DNA of 19,658 nucleotides from Ruminococcus sp. AM36-2AA (GCF_003461955.1 NZ_QTYB01000025.1:1-19658), one strand, 5' to 3'; counted from the stretch's first letter, positions 1 through 7,615 are shown. Notes: generated from the sequence alone by a model not told the origin. Numbers and translations: made by a program.

Positions 1-40
1 GGCTCTCAAAGTCCGGACAGGTGGCTCTGAGAGTCCCGGA
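1..40. repeat. Right end of a 22-bp tandem repeat
   Basis: Positions 1-14 and 23-36 are two copies of a 14-base core (GGCTCTCAAAGTCC and GGCTCTGAGAGTCC, 12 of 14 identical). They are separated by GGACAGGT, giving a 22-base period. The second copy is followed by CGGA rather than GGAC, so the array appears to end here. More copies may lie left of the window. No function can be read from it. Confidence 0.5.
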
Positions 41-44
41 ATAA

Positions 45-137
45 TCACAGATTGCCAATGATCTCATAAGCCGATGTCTGTTTTACCTCCAGAAGTTCAC
101 AAATATCGGCTGCCTTTAAAAATAATTTGTTCTGCAT
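45..137 (-). pseudogene. Truncated excisionase-like helix-turn-helix protein (30 aa stub)
   Basis: ATG at 137 follows a good ribosome site (GGAGG, about 7 bases upstream). The reading frame gives 30 residues, beginning MQNKLFLKAADICELLEV and ending in EIIGNL before TGA at 45. The pattern AADICELLEVKQTSAYEII matches the first two helices of small MerR/Xis-type DNA-binding proteins that accompany tyrosine integrases. Such proteins usually run to about 60-75 residues, with a wing and recognition segment missing here. None of the few codons after the stop resembles the missing part. I read it as a remnant of a mobile-element excisionase gene. A genuine 30-residue product is possible because the ribosome site is intact. 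Confidence 0.5.
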
Positions 138-525
138 AATCAGTACCTCCTGTGTCTTGAATATTTATCTCTTCATATACTCTGTACTGGCAGATACAAA
201 ATCGGACATCATTTTCCGAAATTTTGCAAATTATTTTAATTTCACAGTTTCCATATCTGTTATCGCTGAACCATGGAGTTAATATCATTGAAAAAGGGTA
301 TAAAAAAACAGTCTGCCCTGACGGAAAATATTTCCATCAAAACAAACTGTTCTTCATATTCACACTAATTATATTTTCTGAGCATAGTTACTTTTGCGAA
401 AATCTCAGATAACTCCGGAAAGAAAACAAAGAAAAAAAAGATTTTTTAACTCCATTTGCACTCCACCGGAACATCCAGACAGCCCGCAAAGCCTTTATTT
501 ATGGGCTTTTTCGCAATTTAGTCCG
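138..525. other. Non-coding stretch downstream of guaA
   Basis: This gap of 388 bases contains no convincing gene. It holds the minus-strand terminator at 302-351, a poly-A/T-rich patch near 420-450, and a short hairpin at 488-509 (AAAGCC pairing with GGCTTT). On the plus strand that hairpin is followed by five T, so it could act as a weak plus-strand terminator facing guaA. No copy of the guaA 3' end, as expected for an attachment-site repeat, was found in it. Confidence 0.5.
302..351 (-). terminator. Intrinsic terminator, probably for guaA
   Basis: Read on the minus strand, two stacked stems form: an outer stem of 9 pairs (343-351 with 307-315, one G-U) and an inner stem of 9 pairs (331-339 with 319-327, one G-U, loop 328-330). 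Seven T (302-308) follow directly, two of them overlapping the base of the outer stem. It lies about 175 bases after the guaA stop, and no closer minus-strand terminator is clear. Confidence 0.6.
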
Positions 526-2103
526 CTACTCAAACTCAATCGTACCAGGCGGCTTACTAGTAAGATCATAGAATACGCGGTTCACGCCCTTAACTTCATT
601 GATAATACGGTTCATCACCTTATTAAGTACTGCATAAGGAATCTCCGCGGACTCGGCAGTCATGAAGTCAATGGTCTTAACTGCGCGGAGTGCTACTGCA
701 TAATCGTAAGTTCTGAAGTCTCCCATTACGCCTACGCTTCGCATATTGGTAAGGGCTGCGAAGTACTGGTTTGGCATCCAGGATGGGTCTTCTCCGTGTT
801 CTTTTTTGTAGTCGGCGGCTGCTTTGTCGACTTCTTCACGGTAGATGTAGTCTGCATCCTGTACGATGCGTACTTTTTCTTCGGTGACTTCTCCGATGAT
901 ACGGATTCCAAGTCCCGGGCCTGGGAATGGCTGACGGAATACCAGTCTTTCCGGAATTCCAAGTTCAAGGCCAGCTTTACGTACCTCGTCTTTGAACAGG
1001 TCACGGAGTGGCTCGATGATTTCTTTGAAATCAACGAAATCCGGAAGTCCTCCTACGTTGTGGTGAGATTTGATCACTGCGGATTCTCCACCGAGACCGC
1101 TCTCTACAACGTCCGGATAAATAGTTCCCTGTGCAAGGAAATCTACGGCGCCGATCTTCTTGGCTTCTTCCTCGAAGATGCGGATAAATTCCTCACCGAT
1201 AATCTTACGTTTCGCCTCGGGCTCTGTAACACCTGCAAGCTTGTCGTAATATCTCTGCTGTGCGTTTACACGGATAAAGTTCAGGTCAAACTGACCGTTC
1301 GGTCCGAATACGCCTTCAACCTCATCACCCTCATCTTTACGGAGAAGGCCATGATCTACGAATACACAGGTAAGCTGCTTGCCGATCGCTCTGGAAAGAA
1401 GTCCTGCTGCTACAGAGGAATCTACACCACCGGACAGAGCAAGAAGAACTTTTCCATCGCCAACTTTCTCACGGATCTCTTTGATCGTGTGCTCAACAAA
1501 GGCATCCATCTTCCAGTCTCCGGCGCATTCACAGACACCAAGTACGAAGTTGGACAGCATGGTCTTTCCTTCAACTGTGTGCAGTACTTCCGGATGGAAC
1601 TGGATCGCGTACAGTTTCTTCTCCTCATTCTGTGCAGTTGCTACCGGACAGTCTGCAGTGTGTGCAGCGATCTCGAATCCCGGTGCAGCCTGAGAAATGT
1701 AATCTGTATGGCTCATCCAGCAGATTGTTTTGTCGGATACATTTTTGAAGATCTTGGAATCTTTTTTATCAATGAGAAGCTCTGTCTTGCCGTACTCGCT
1801 GACATCTGCTTTCTCAACTTTTCCGCCAAGGACATGCATCATGAGCTGTGCTCCGTAGCAAAGTCCAAGTACCGGAATACCAAGCTCGAATAATTCTTTC
1901 TGGTAAGTCGGTGAATCTGCCTCATAGCAGCTGTTTGGTCCGCCGGTAAGGATGATTCCCTTCGGATTCATCGCTTTAATCTTCTCAAGATCTGTCTTGT
2001 AAGAATAGATTTCGCAATATACATTGCATTCTCTGACACGTCTTGCAACCAGCTGATTGTACTGACCGCCAAAATCAATGACAATAACTAATTCTCTTTT
2101 CAA
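526..2103 (-). CDS. guaA: GMP synthase (glutamine-hydrolysing)
   Basis: Makes GMP from XMP, ATP and glutamine in the cytoplasm, the last step of de novo guanine nucleotide synthesis. The protein has 525 residues, usual for the family. Residues 1-190 are a class I glutamine amidotransferase with nucleophile Cys82 (GLCYGAQ) and His170/Glu172 (FHPEV). An ATP pyrophosphatase domain follows with the PP-loop SGGVDSS at 224-230. The C-terminal dimerisation domain ends in KPPGTIEFE, where many relatives have IEWE. The start is a TTG at 2103, preceded by AGGAGG with good spacing; no ATG fits better. A near-consensus promoter lies just upstream, so it can be transcribed apart from the AGCS gene behind it. 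Its 3' end is a known target of integrative elements, relevant to the excisionase stub downstream. Confidence 0.97.
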   Translation of the reverse strand: MKRELVIVIDFGGQYNQLVARRVRECNVYCEIYSYKTDLEKIKAMNPKGIILTGGPNSCYEADSPTYQKELFELGIPVLGLCYGAQLMMHVLGGKVEKADVSEYGKTELLIDKKDSKIFKNVSDKTICWMSHTDYISQAAPGFEIAAHTADCPVATAQNEEKKLYAIQFHPEVLHTVEGKTMLSNFVLGVCECAGDWKMDAFVEHTIKEIREKVGDGKVLLALSGGVDSSVAAGLLSRAIGKQLTCVFVDHGLLRKDEGDEVEGVFGPNGQFDLNFIRVNAQQRYYDKLAGVTEPEAKRKIIGEEFIRIFEEEAKKIGAVDFLAQGTIYPDVVESGLGGESAVIKSHHNVGGLPDFVDFKEIIEPLRDLFKDEVRKAGLELGIPERLVFRQPFPGPGLGIRIIGEVTEEKVRIVQDADYIYREEVDKAAADYKKEHGEDPSWMPNQYFAALTNMRSVGVMGDFRTYDYAVALRAVKTIDFMTAESAEIPYAVLNKVMNRIINEVKGVNRVFYDLTSKPPGTIEFE

Positions 2104-2147
2104 GGCTTTCCTCCTGTTGTTTATAACATCTTTAGAATCTGTTACTC

Positions 2148-2176
2148 ATTATAAATGAGTGTATGCACTTTTACAA
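2148..2176 (-). promoter_or_regulatory. Sigma-A promoter of guaA
   Basis: On the minus strand: TTGTAA (2171-2176), a 17-base spacer, then TATAAT (2148-2153). This gives a leader of about 38 bases before the TTG start. The -10 box sits in a 7-bp inverted repeat, ACTCATT-ATA-AATGAGT (2144-2160), which could be an operator. No purine riboswitch is visible in the short leader. Confidence 0.75.
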
Positions 2177-2223
2177 TGCTAATTTTATCTCACGCCGGAA
2201 TTTTTATTTTCTGCAAAAAAATT

Positions 2224-3765
2224 TCACTGTTTTTTCGCCCGCTCATCCCAGTAGACACAGTCATTTCTTCCAATTACTTCTGATGTAAACGGAGTGCCGT
2301 CATTCTTTTTGTAATGTTTTGTGGCACGGAAAACATATTTTGCGCCGACATAAACGATCGGTACGTTAAAGAACACGATCAGAATATTTCCAAGGTCAGA
2401 AAACGCCCAGAGATTTCCAAGTTCCAGTCCTGCAATATTGCAGAGGATTCCAAATGCGGCAACAAAAAGGCCGATACAACGTACAATATTGATGCAGATC
2501 TTATCCTTGCGGATACGATTTGCCGCGATTTCCGAAAAACTGATCATTCCCAGAAGGCAGGTAAACGCAAAGAGACAGAAACACAATGTCACAAGAAATG
2601 TAACGATTCCGTTCATTGCAGTTCCCGGAGTCAGCACAGCGATAGATTCCGTATATTTCGGAAGTTTATCAAGAGCCTGCCAGTTTTCCGCATCCGCACC
2701 GGTCCAGCAATGAGCCATAACTACCACAAATCCGGTAAGTGTGCAGATCACAATGGTATCCAGAAAAACTCCCAGGGAGGCGATCACACCCTGCTCACAT
2801 GGGTGTTTTGCATCTGCTGCCGCCGCTGACATTGTAATAGTTCCCTGACCTGCCTCATTGGACATCAGGCCTCGTTTTACACCCTGTGCAAGAACCGTTC
2901 CAAAAACACCGCCAAAGAATGCATCCGGCTTAAATGCTCCTGCAAAAACGCTTCCGAAGAAATATGGAATGCGGGTAAAGTTTAATATTATAAGAAGTAA
3001 TACTACTACCATATAGAGCACCGCCATCACCGGCACCATCATATCTGTCCATTTGGAAACTTTTTTGATTCCGCCAAATGCGATGGCTGCTGTGAGAACT
3101 ACGATCAGTGCTCCTACTATATAATAGAAGGCAGATCCGCTTGCGATGGTTGTTCCGGTTACAATCTCTGCCATACGTCCCACTGAGGAAACAACATTAA
3201 ATCCCTGTGCAGGCAGACAGCAAAGGGCGTACAGAATATACAATACGGAAAGAAAAACTCCGATCCAAACTTTGTTTCCCAGAAGTTTTCTTCCATAGAA
3301 AGGAAGACCTCCTACAAATTCGTCGTCTTTTTTTTCTTTAAAAATCTGGGCAAGGACACCTTCCATATATGCCACTGCCATTCCGAAAAATGCGGAAATC
3401 CACATCCAGAACAAAGCTCCCGGGCCGCCCACTGCAATAGCACCTGTTACACCCAGAATATTTCCCGGTCCTACACGCATGGCCGAACTTAAGAAAAACG
3501 ATGCCAGCGGTGAAATTCCTGTTTCAACGACACGTTTCTCGGTCATAGTCCGGATTCCTTTTTTAAAATAGGTCACCTGCATGAACCCAATCCTGAAACT
3601 GAAAAAAATTCCGGATCCAAGAAGCAGTATGATCGCAAAGGATATGTTTCCCAGAATGGGAATGCTGCTGTACCAGTCAAAATTTGTAGGAAAATCCCAC
3701 AGAAAATCAGACAGTGGACCGATAAAGCTGAACACTCCGTTGATCGCCTCAAACACTCTCTCCAT
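2224..3765 (-). CDS. AGCS-family sodium:alanine/glycine symporter
   Basis: An inner-membrane carrier expected to import alanine or glycine with sodium. The protein has 513 residues with about 10-11 hydrophobic helices. Family marks are visible: GPGN at 99-102 in the first conserved block (many relatives have GTGN), GGPGALFWMW at 113-122, and the signature NEAGQGT at 303-309 followed by a run of small residues. The N-terminal 40 residues and a charged tail of about 35 residues are typical. ATG at 3765 follows GGGAGGAAA. No clear terminator separates it from guaA, 120 bases downstream on the same strand, so some read-through is likely. The 5' leader may fold (see 3785-3852). Substrate identity cannot be told from sequence. 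Confidence 0.93.
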   Translation of the reverse strand: MERVFEAINGVFSFIGPLSDFLWDFPTNFDWYSSIPILGNISFAIILLLGSGIFFSFRIGFMQVTYFKKGIRTMTEKRVVETGISPLASFFLSSAMRVGPGNILGVTGAIAVGGPGALFWMWISAFFGMAVAYMEGVLAQIFKEKKDDEFVGGLPFYGRKLLGNKVWIGVFLSVLYILYALCCLPAQGFNVVSSVGRMAEIVTGTTIASGSAFYYIVGALIVVLTAAIAFGGIKKVSKWTDMMVPVMAVLYMVVVLLLIILNFTRIPYFFGSVFAGAFKPDAFFGGVFGTVLAQGVKRGLMSNEAGQGTITMSAAAADAKHPCEQGVIASLGVFLDTIVICTLTGFVVVMAHCWTGADAENWQALDKLPKYTESIAVLTPGTAMNGIVTFLVTLCFCLFAFTCLLGMISFSEIAANRIRKDKICINIVRCIGLFVAAFGILCNIAGLELGNLWAFSDLGNILIVFFNVPIVYVGAKYVFRATKHYKKNDGTPFTSEVIGRNDCVYWDERAKKQ

Positions 3766-3784
3766 AGCTATTTCCTCCCTTTTT

Positions 3785-3852
3785 ATCTGAAGGTCTCAGA
3801 ATTGAATACAGACAGGCATTCCCATCCGTCACCTTTCATTTCCGCTTCAGAT
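3785..3852 (-). promoter_or_regulatory. Possible structured 5' leader of the AGCS gene
   Basis: In the minus-strand transcript a perfect 8-bp stem, ATCTGAAG (3852-3845) with CTTCAGAT (3792-3785), would close a 52-base interior. Two short hairpins are possible inside it (GACGG with CTGTC, and GTCT with AGAC), and they partly compete. The stem begins about 10 bases after the expected transcription start and ends about 19 bases before the AGCS start codon. It does not match the glycine riboswitch or another class I know. Confidence 0.35.
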
Positions 3853-3868
3853 TTTTATGCTATGGTTT

Positions 3869-3874
3869 ATTATA
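3869..3874 (-). promoter_or_regulatory. Probable -10 box of the AGCS promoter
   Basis: TATAAT on the minus strand, about 104 bases before the AGCS start codon. No good -35 box lies 16-18 bases upstream (the nearest is AGGACT-like). An activator or extended contacts may be needed, or the promoter may be elsewhere. Confidence 0.4.
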
Positions 3875-4452
3875 CCGTATCGCCTTGCAAAAGTCCTCTT
3901 AATTTTTAGTATTTTTGAGTAAATTCCAGAATTTTCCATCCTTATGGCCTTTTTCACATCCGCTTGCAGATTAGTCTGAACAAACAGTCGAGAAGTTTCG
4001 CAGGATTTTATAAGACTTTATGAGATATTTAGATTTTAATCACAGATTTTTAAAATGCTTCTCACAGTTCCATCACATTTTGACGGTATATTATTAAGCA
4101 AATAAAGCACAAAGCTTTTTCATCTTATAGATCATTACTTATTTTTCTTTTCATACTCTGCCGGGTCCGTTCCAAGACCCGGCCCTCCTTTTTTTCTGAG
4201 ATATTCTCCCATACATTCCGCTCCTGATCATCCTTCCTTTTTATCTTCTTACAAACTCCCATCGTATACCATCCTTTCTTTATTCAAAAGGATCTATACC
4301 TATAATCATGGTGTCTAAATCGGACACTCTGATCACATCTAATGATCGGCATTTTACTGTTTCCCGATTTTACCCCGATTTCGTTTCATTTCACTCCGTC
4401 CAGACAAAACCTCAAAAATTCCGTAACACGCATAAACACTGATTTTAAGCAC
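3875..4452. other. Gene-poor gap between the AGCS gene and tRNA-Lys
   Basis: No reading frame with a ribosome site was found on either strand. Contents noted: a plus-strand terminator at 4160-4195; a TTGACG on the plus strand at 4080-4085 with only a poor -10 (TAAAGC) 17 bases later; and an inverted repeat GTGTC-N7-GACAC inside 4311-4327. An unannotated small RNA ending at 4195 is possible, but nothing identifies one. Confidence 0.4.
4160..4195 (+). terminator. Orphan intrinsic terminator
   Basis: GCCGGGTC (4160-4167) pairs perfectly with GACCCGGC (4176-4183) around an 8-base loop. It is followed by CCTCC and seven T (4189-4195), which fixes the plus-strand direction. No plus-strand gene precedes it in the window, since all neighbours to the left run on the minus strand. 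Confidence 0.7.
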
Positions 4453-4496
4453 AAAAAAACACCGTCCCCGCAGCTCCCATGTCTGCAAAAACAGTG
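4453..4496 (-). terminator. Intrinsic terminator of tRNA-Lys
   Basis: On the minus strand CACTGTTTTTGCAG (4496-4483) pairs along 14 positions, several of them G-U, with CTGCGGGGACGGTG (4473-4460). Seven T (4459-4453) follow. It starts 8 bases after the tRNA 3' end. Confidence 0.85.
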
Positions 4497-4503
4497 CTTT
4501 TAG

Positions 4504-4576
4504 TGCGTCTTCAGGGGTTCGAACCCTGGACACCCTGATTAAGAGTCAGGTGCTCTACCAACTGAGCTAAAAACGC
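4504..4576 (-). tRNA. tRNA-Lys (anticodon CTT)
   Basis: A 73-base cloverleaf. The acceptor GCGTTTT pairs with AAGACGC (one G-U), with discriminator A. The D arm GCTCAGTTGGTAGAGC is intact. The anticodon stem CCTGA/TCAGG has loop CTCTTAA, placing CTT at positions 34-36 (reads AAG). The T arm CAGGG-TTCGAAC-CCCTG is perfect. CCA is not encoded. It is a single-tRNA unit with its own promoter and terminator. Confidence 0.97.
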
Positions 4577-4625
4577 ATATTTAATTGTTTGTCTTTCGTT
4601 TGTTTCGTTCCTCAAGACATGTTGT

Positions 4626-4654
4626 ATTATACGTTATGGTTCGGTGAAAGTCAA
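4626..4654 (-). promoter_or_regulatory. Promoter of tRNA-Lys
   Basis: On the minus strand: TTGACT (4649-4654), a 17-base spacer, then TATAAT (4626-4631), near consensus. It leaves a 5' leader of about 42 bases for RNase P to remove. Confidence 0.88.
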
Positions 4655-4663
4655 CACCTTTTT

Positions 4664-4837
4664 TTAATTTTTTTTATTTTTATCTTTTTTATTTTTTGTA
4701 TCTTCATTTGATGCAATTTTGTTCAGTGTTTTTTCTATTTCTGACAGCGAATTTCTGATCTGGGCTGCCTGATTGTTGATGCTGCGGTTTACACTGTTGA
4801 GATTTCGTCGGAATGAACCGGATTTTCTTTTTTTCAA
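4664..4837 (-). CDS. Candidate small basic protein (57 aa), unknown function
   Basis: I do not recognise this family. The frame starts at TTG 4837, preceded by AAAGGGGAG about 9 bases upstream, and runs 57 codons to TAA, ending just before the tRNA-Lys promoter. It begins MKKRKSGSFRRN. A central amphipathic stretch with an Asn/Ser/Leu/Ile pattern (residues 13-42, including SLSEIEKTLNKIA) could form a helix or short coiled coil. The last 12 residues are almost only Lys, Asn and Asp. A second frame (4704-4913, 69 codons from an ATG) overlaps most of it but has no ribosome site and looks less protein-like. A third frame ends at a TGA overlapping this TTG. The region could also be a broken longer gene. 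Confidence 0.35.
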   Translation of the reverse strand: MKKRKSGSFRRNLNSVNRSINNQAAQIRNSLSEIEKTLNKIASNEDTKNKKDKNKKN

Positions 4838-4956
4838 GTTTTCTTTCTCCCCTTTCCCATATTCGGCAGATTCCTGGTAAGATCATGAGCCTGCGCCTGA
4901 ACAAACCAAACATTTACATACCACTTTACGTTCCTCTTTTCCTTATTTATTATATG

Positions 4957-4988
4957 AAAACAGGCCGATCAGTTTCCCGATCAGCCTG
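4957..4988 (-). terminator. Terminator of the trmB-MATE unit
   Basis: On the minus strand CAGGCTGATC (4988-4979) pairs over 10 positions with GATCGGCCTG (4970-4961), one G-U, followed by four T then CATA. The T tract is short, so efficiency may be moderate. It lies 57 bases after the MATE stop codon. Confidence 0.6.
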
Positions 4989-5045
4989 AAAAAAATCTTA
5001 TTCACAATAAATGTCGCAACCCCGCAGGGGACTTACTTGATTTGG

Positions 5046-6374
5046 TTAAAACTCCACAGACTTCCACCATCGGACAACCAACACCACTGCAAGCAGTGCA
5101 GTCAACAGATCGGAAACCGCCTGAGACGCAAGCACCCCCTGATATCCGGCAACCCGAAGCGCCACATTCAGCACAATGGCAAAGATCACACCCTGTCTGC
5201 TGACGGACAGGAGAAACGCTCCCACTGCCTGTCCTGCTGACTGGAAAGTACAGGTACTGATCAGCACAATTCCCATAAACACCATACCCGCCAGCTGCAG
5301 GCGAAGCATCAGTGCGCCGTTTTCCACAACCGAAGGATCACTCATAAAGATCCGCACCAGCTGCGGGGCAAAAAATCCAAGTACAGCCATCAGGACAAGA
5401 GCCAGCCCGCCCTCAAACAGATAGGCAAATTTCAGCGTTCCCTTCAGTCTCTCACGGTTTTTCGCACCATAATTGTACCCGATCAGCGGCTGCCCGCCAA
5501 AAGCAAAGCCAACCAGCACCAGCGCCGCGATCATATTGATCTTCATGACGATACCCATAGCCGCAACTTTATCATCACCGAATCCCAACAACGCACGGTT
5601 GGTAAGAGCAATCCCGATACTCTGCATCAGATTTGTCACCGACGCCGGAATCCCAATTGCAAAAACTGCTCCGATTTCCGCCCCTGAAATATGAAATCCC
5701 TTAGGGTTCACAGAGAGATTTCTGCTCTTCTTAATAAGAAACCACACGAAAAAAATATCCGTACATACATTTCCGATCACCGTAGCTGTGGCAGCACCTG
5801 CCGCACCCCAGCCAAGCCCGAAGATCATCACCGGGTCCAGAATGATATTCACAACCGCACCAAGCACAGAACCGATCATAGATGCTGTGGCAAAACCCTC
5901 TGTACGCAGCTGATTGGACGGCGTCAACGCCACAATGATAAACGGAGTGCCCAGTGCGATACAGGTATAATACTGAGAAGCATACTCCCAGGTTGCCTCA
6001 CTTGCACCCAGCAACCCCAGAATAGGGCTTCGCAAAAGCATCAGAACAACGGTAACCACCACACCGCAGACAATGGCCCCATAAAAACTGAACACACTGA
6101 TCCTCTTCGCATCCTCGAATTTCTTTTCCCCGAAAAGCCTGGAAATAAAAGAACTTCCGCCCAGGCCAAAAATATCTCCAAGGGCGATCATCAGCGTAAA
6201 GATCGGTGTACCCAGAGCAACACCCGCCACCAGATCCGTATTCCCGGTTCCCGCAATAAAATAAGTATCTACCATATTATAGATCAGCGAAATCACCATA
6301 CTGAACACAACCGGAAGCGCCAGCTTAAAATACGCCTTCGGAATCGGATACTTTTCAAAAATCTCTTCCTGCAT
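5046..6374 (-). CDS. MATE-family multidrug/cation antiporter
   Basis: A membrane efflux protein of the MATE family, expected to export small organic cations or similar compounds in exchange for sodium or protons. It has 442 residues with 12 hydrophobic helices in two similar halves, the usual size. Recognisable stretches are IYNMVDTYFIAG near 31-42 in the first helix pair, the NIILDPVMIFGLGWGAAGAA block in the middle, and GQPLIGYNYGAKN after the seventh to eighth helices. The ATG at 6374 lies 10 bases after the trmB stop, and its ribosome site (GAGGCG) overlaps that stop, so the two genes are co-transcribed and probably coupled. No substrate can be assigned, and a shared job with trmB is not implied. 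Confidence 0.93.
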   Translation of the reverse strand: MQEEIFEKYPIPKAYFKLALPVVFSMVISLIYNMVDTYFIAGTGNTDLVAGVALGTPIFTLMIALGDIFGLGGSSFISRLFGEKKFEDAKRISVFSFYGAIVCGVVVTVVLMLLRSPILGLLGASEATWEYASQYYTCIALGTPFIIVALTPSNQLRTEGFATASMIGSVLGAVVNIILDPVMIFGLGWGAAGAATATVIGNVCTDIFFVWFLIKKSRNLSVNPKGFHISGAEIGAVFAIGIPASVTNLMQSIGIALTNRALLGFGDDKVAAMGIVMKINMIAALVLVGFAFGGQPLIGYNYGAKNRERLKGTLKFAYLFEGGLALVLMAVLGFFAPQLVRIFMSDPSVVENGALMLRLQLAGMVFMGIVLISTCTFQSAGQAVGAFLLSVSRQGVIFAIVLNVALRVAGYQGVLASQAVSDLLTALLAVVLVVRWWKSVEF

Positions 6375-6384
6375 TTTATCGCCT

Positions 6385-7041
6385 CTATTTCTGTCTGATC
6401 ACCATCTTGCAGATCGGATTACCCATGGAAGAAAACTTCTCCTCATACTCTGTCATCACATTTCCCTTAACCAGTTCCTCATCATGATGCAGATCAAATG
6501 TACAAACCTCCAGATTCCAGTCGGACTCCTTCACCTCTTCCAGAGAAAACTCAAATAACCCACGGTTATCCGTCTTAAATTCCACAGCCCCCTCTTTCTT
6601 CAGGACCTGCTCATATCTCTTCAGAAACTCCCTGGAAGTCAGCCTTCTCTTGGCATGACGGGCCTTAGGCCACGGGTCGGAAAAATTCAGATAAATCCCG
6701 TCAACCTCATCCTTCTCAAAAATCTCCGGTAAGAGCCTTGCATCCACACGGATAAACACAAGATTGGAAAACTTTTCCCCGGCTTCCTCAAGCTCCTCCC
6801 TCTTCTGCAGTGCCCGGAGCAGCACGCTGTCATACATCTCAATTCCAACAAAATTCCTCTCAGGATGCAGGCGCGCCATATCCATCAGAAAACGCCCTTT
6901 TCCCATGCCAACCTCAAGAAAAAGCGGTCTCTTCTCCCCAAAAACACTCTCCCACTTCCCCTTAAACCTCTCCGGCTCATCAATCACCCAGTCACACTCC
7001 AAAATAGCATCCTTCGCCCCGGGAATATTACGCAATCTCAT
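6385..7041 (-). CDS. trmB: tRNA (guanine-46-N7)-methyltransferase
   Basis: Methylates N7 of G46 in the variable loop of tRNAs, using S-adenosylmethionine, in the cytosol. The protein has 218 residues. It shows the SAM-binding motif EVGMGKG (43-49), acidic residues at the ends of later strands (IEMYD near 67-71, DAR at 100-102), the family signature SDPWPKARHAKRRL (121-134), and TEYEEKF (197-203) near the C terminus. I chose ATG 7041, giving MRLRNIPGA as in relatives. It follows GGAGG by 6 bases. A TTG at 7047 is in frame but abuts the ribosome site. It leads a two-gene unit with the MATE gene. No strong promoter was found upstream; a TATATTATA stretch at about 7063-7071 is a weak candidate. 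Confidence 0.96.
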   Translation of the reverse strand: MRLRNIPGAKDAILECDWVIDEPERFKGKWESVFGEKRPLFLEVGMGKGRFLMDMARLHPERNFVGIEMYDSVLLRALQKREELEEAGEKFSNLVFIRVDARLLPEIFEKDEVDGIYLNFSDPWPKARHAKRRLTSREFLKRYEQVLKKEGAVEFKTDNRGLFEFSLEEVKESDWNLEVCTFDLHHDEELVKGNVMTEYEEKFSSMGNPICKMVIRQK

Positions 7042-7336
7042 AAACAACCTCCAATTAATCTTCTTATAATATACAACTCAAATCATAACTTTCCGCAGCC
7101 AGCAATCCCAGTCAGACACATCTATCCACCCTCTCACCAACCGCATAAACCAGAACGCCCTCATAAATATGATAAACTTTCTCATTTACCATCATTCCCA
7201 AAAATACTCATTCACAAGACGTCCCAATACTCAACTATACATGCAATTTGCCTGCTATCGCAAGCAAAAAATAAAAAAATTTATCAACCCTCAATCCAGG
7301 CAACAGCAAAACGCCTCGCCGTCCCCTTACCACCCT

Positions 7337-7527
7337 ATCGGCACAACCTCCCACATCCCAACACCGCAGAATACAGAACCCCACATCGGCTCAGCCTCCC
7401 ACATCCCAACACCGCAGAATACAGAACCCTATCGGCTCAGCCCTTCACATCCCCAACACCGCCAAATACAGAAATCCACATCGGCACAACCTCCCACATC
7501 CCAACACCGCAGAATACAACCACAAGT
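7337..7527. repeat. Four tandem copies of a 46-49-bp repeat
   Basis: Copies start with ATCGGC at 7337, 7385, 7431 and 7480, so periods are 48, 46 and 49. Each carries CTCCCACATCCCAACACCGC or a close variant, then AGAATACAGAA. Copies 1, 2 and 4 are nearly identical over this core; the third is more diverged. There are no unique spacers, so it is a minisatellite-like array, not CRISPR. Confidence 0.85.
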
Positions 7528-7583
7528 CAACAACCTCCCGTCACCACAACCAAGCACTCCTTCAAAAAAAGCCCGAGGGGTGT

Positions 7584-7615
7584 GCAGAGGGGCCGTGGCT
7601 TTACGGCCCCTTTGC
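7584..7615 (+). other. Strong GC-rich hairpin upstream of the V-ATPase operon
   Basis: GCAGAGGGGCCGT (7584-7596) pairs along all 13 positions with ACGGCCCCTTTGC (7603-7615), one as G-U on the plus strand, around loop GGCTTT. On the plus strand GGTTTTCATTTTT follows, so it could terminate rightward transcription. No plus-strand gene precedes it. Seven A at 7564-7570 would give a T run on the minus strand, but at a distance from the stem. Confidence 0.5.

Noticed and set aside
97..288. 63-codon minus-strand frame upstream of the Xis-like stub
   Set aside because: No ribosome site before its ATG, and it runs through the ribosome site and first 41 bases of the better supported stub.
394..1893. 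499-codon open frame on the plus strand opposite guaA
   Set aside because: It lies antisense to a clearly conserved gene, has no ribosome site and no family resemblance; it follows from codon bias of guaA.
3785..3852. Glycine riboswitch before the AGCS gene
   Set aside because: The conserved glycine-aptamer core sequences are not present; only an unclassified stem can be supported.
4130..4192. Tiny minus-strand peptide gene behind an AAGGAGGG at about 4185-4192
   Set aside because: The apparent ribosome site is the complement of the terminator tail (CCTCC plus T run), and the frame gives only 15 residues.
7045..7047. TTG start for trmB six bases upstream of the ATG
   Set aside because: It directly abuts GGAGG, too close for initiation, and homologues start with MRLRN.
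7337..7527. CRISPR array
   Set aside because: The units are contiguous tandem copies without unique spacers, and no cas genes are near.
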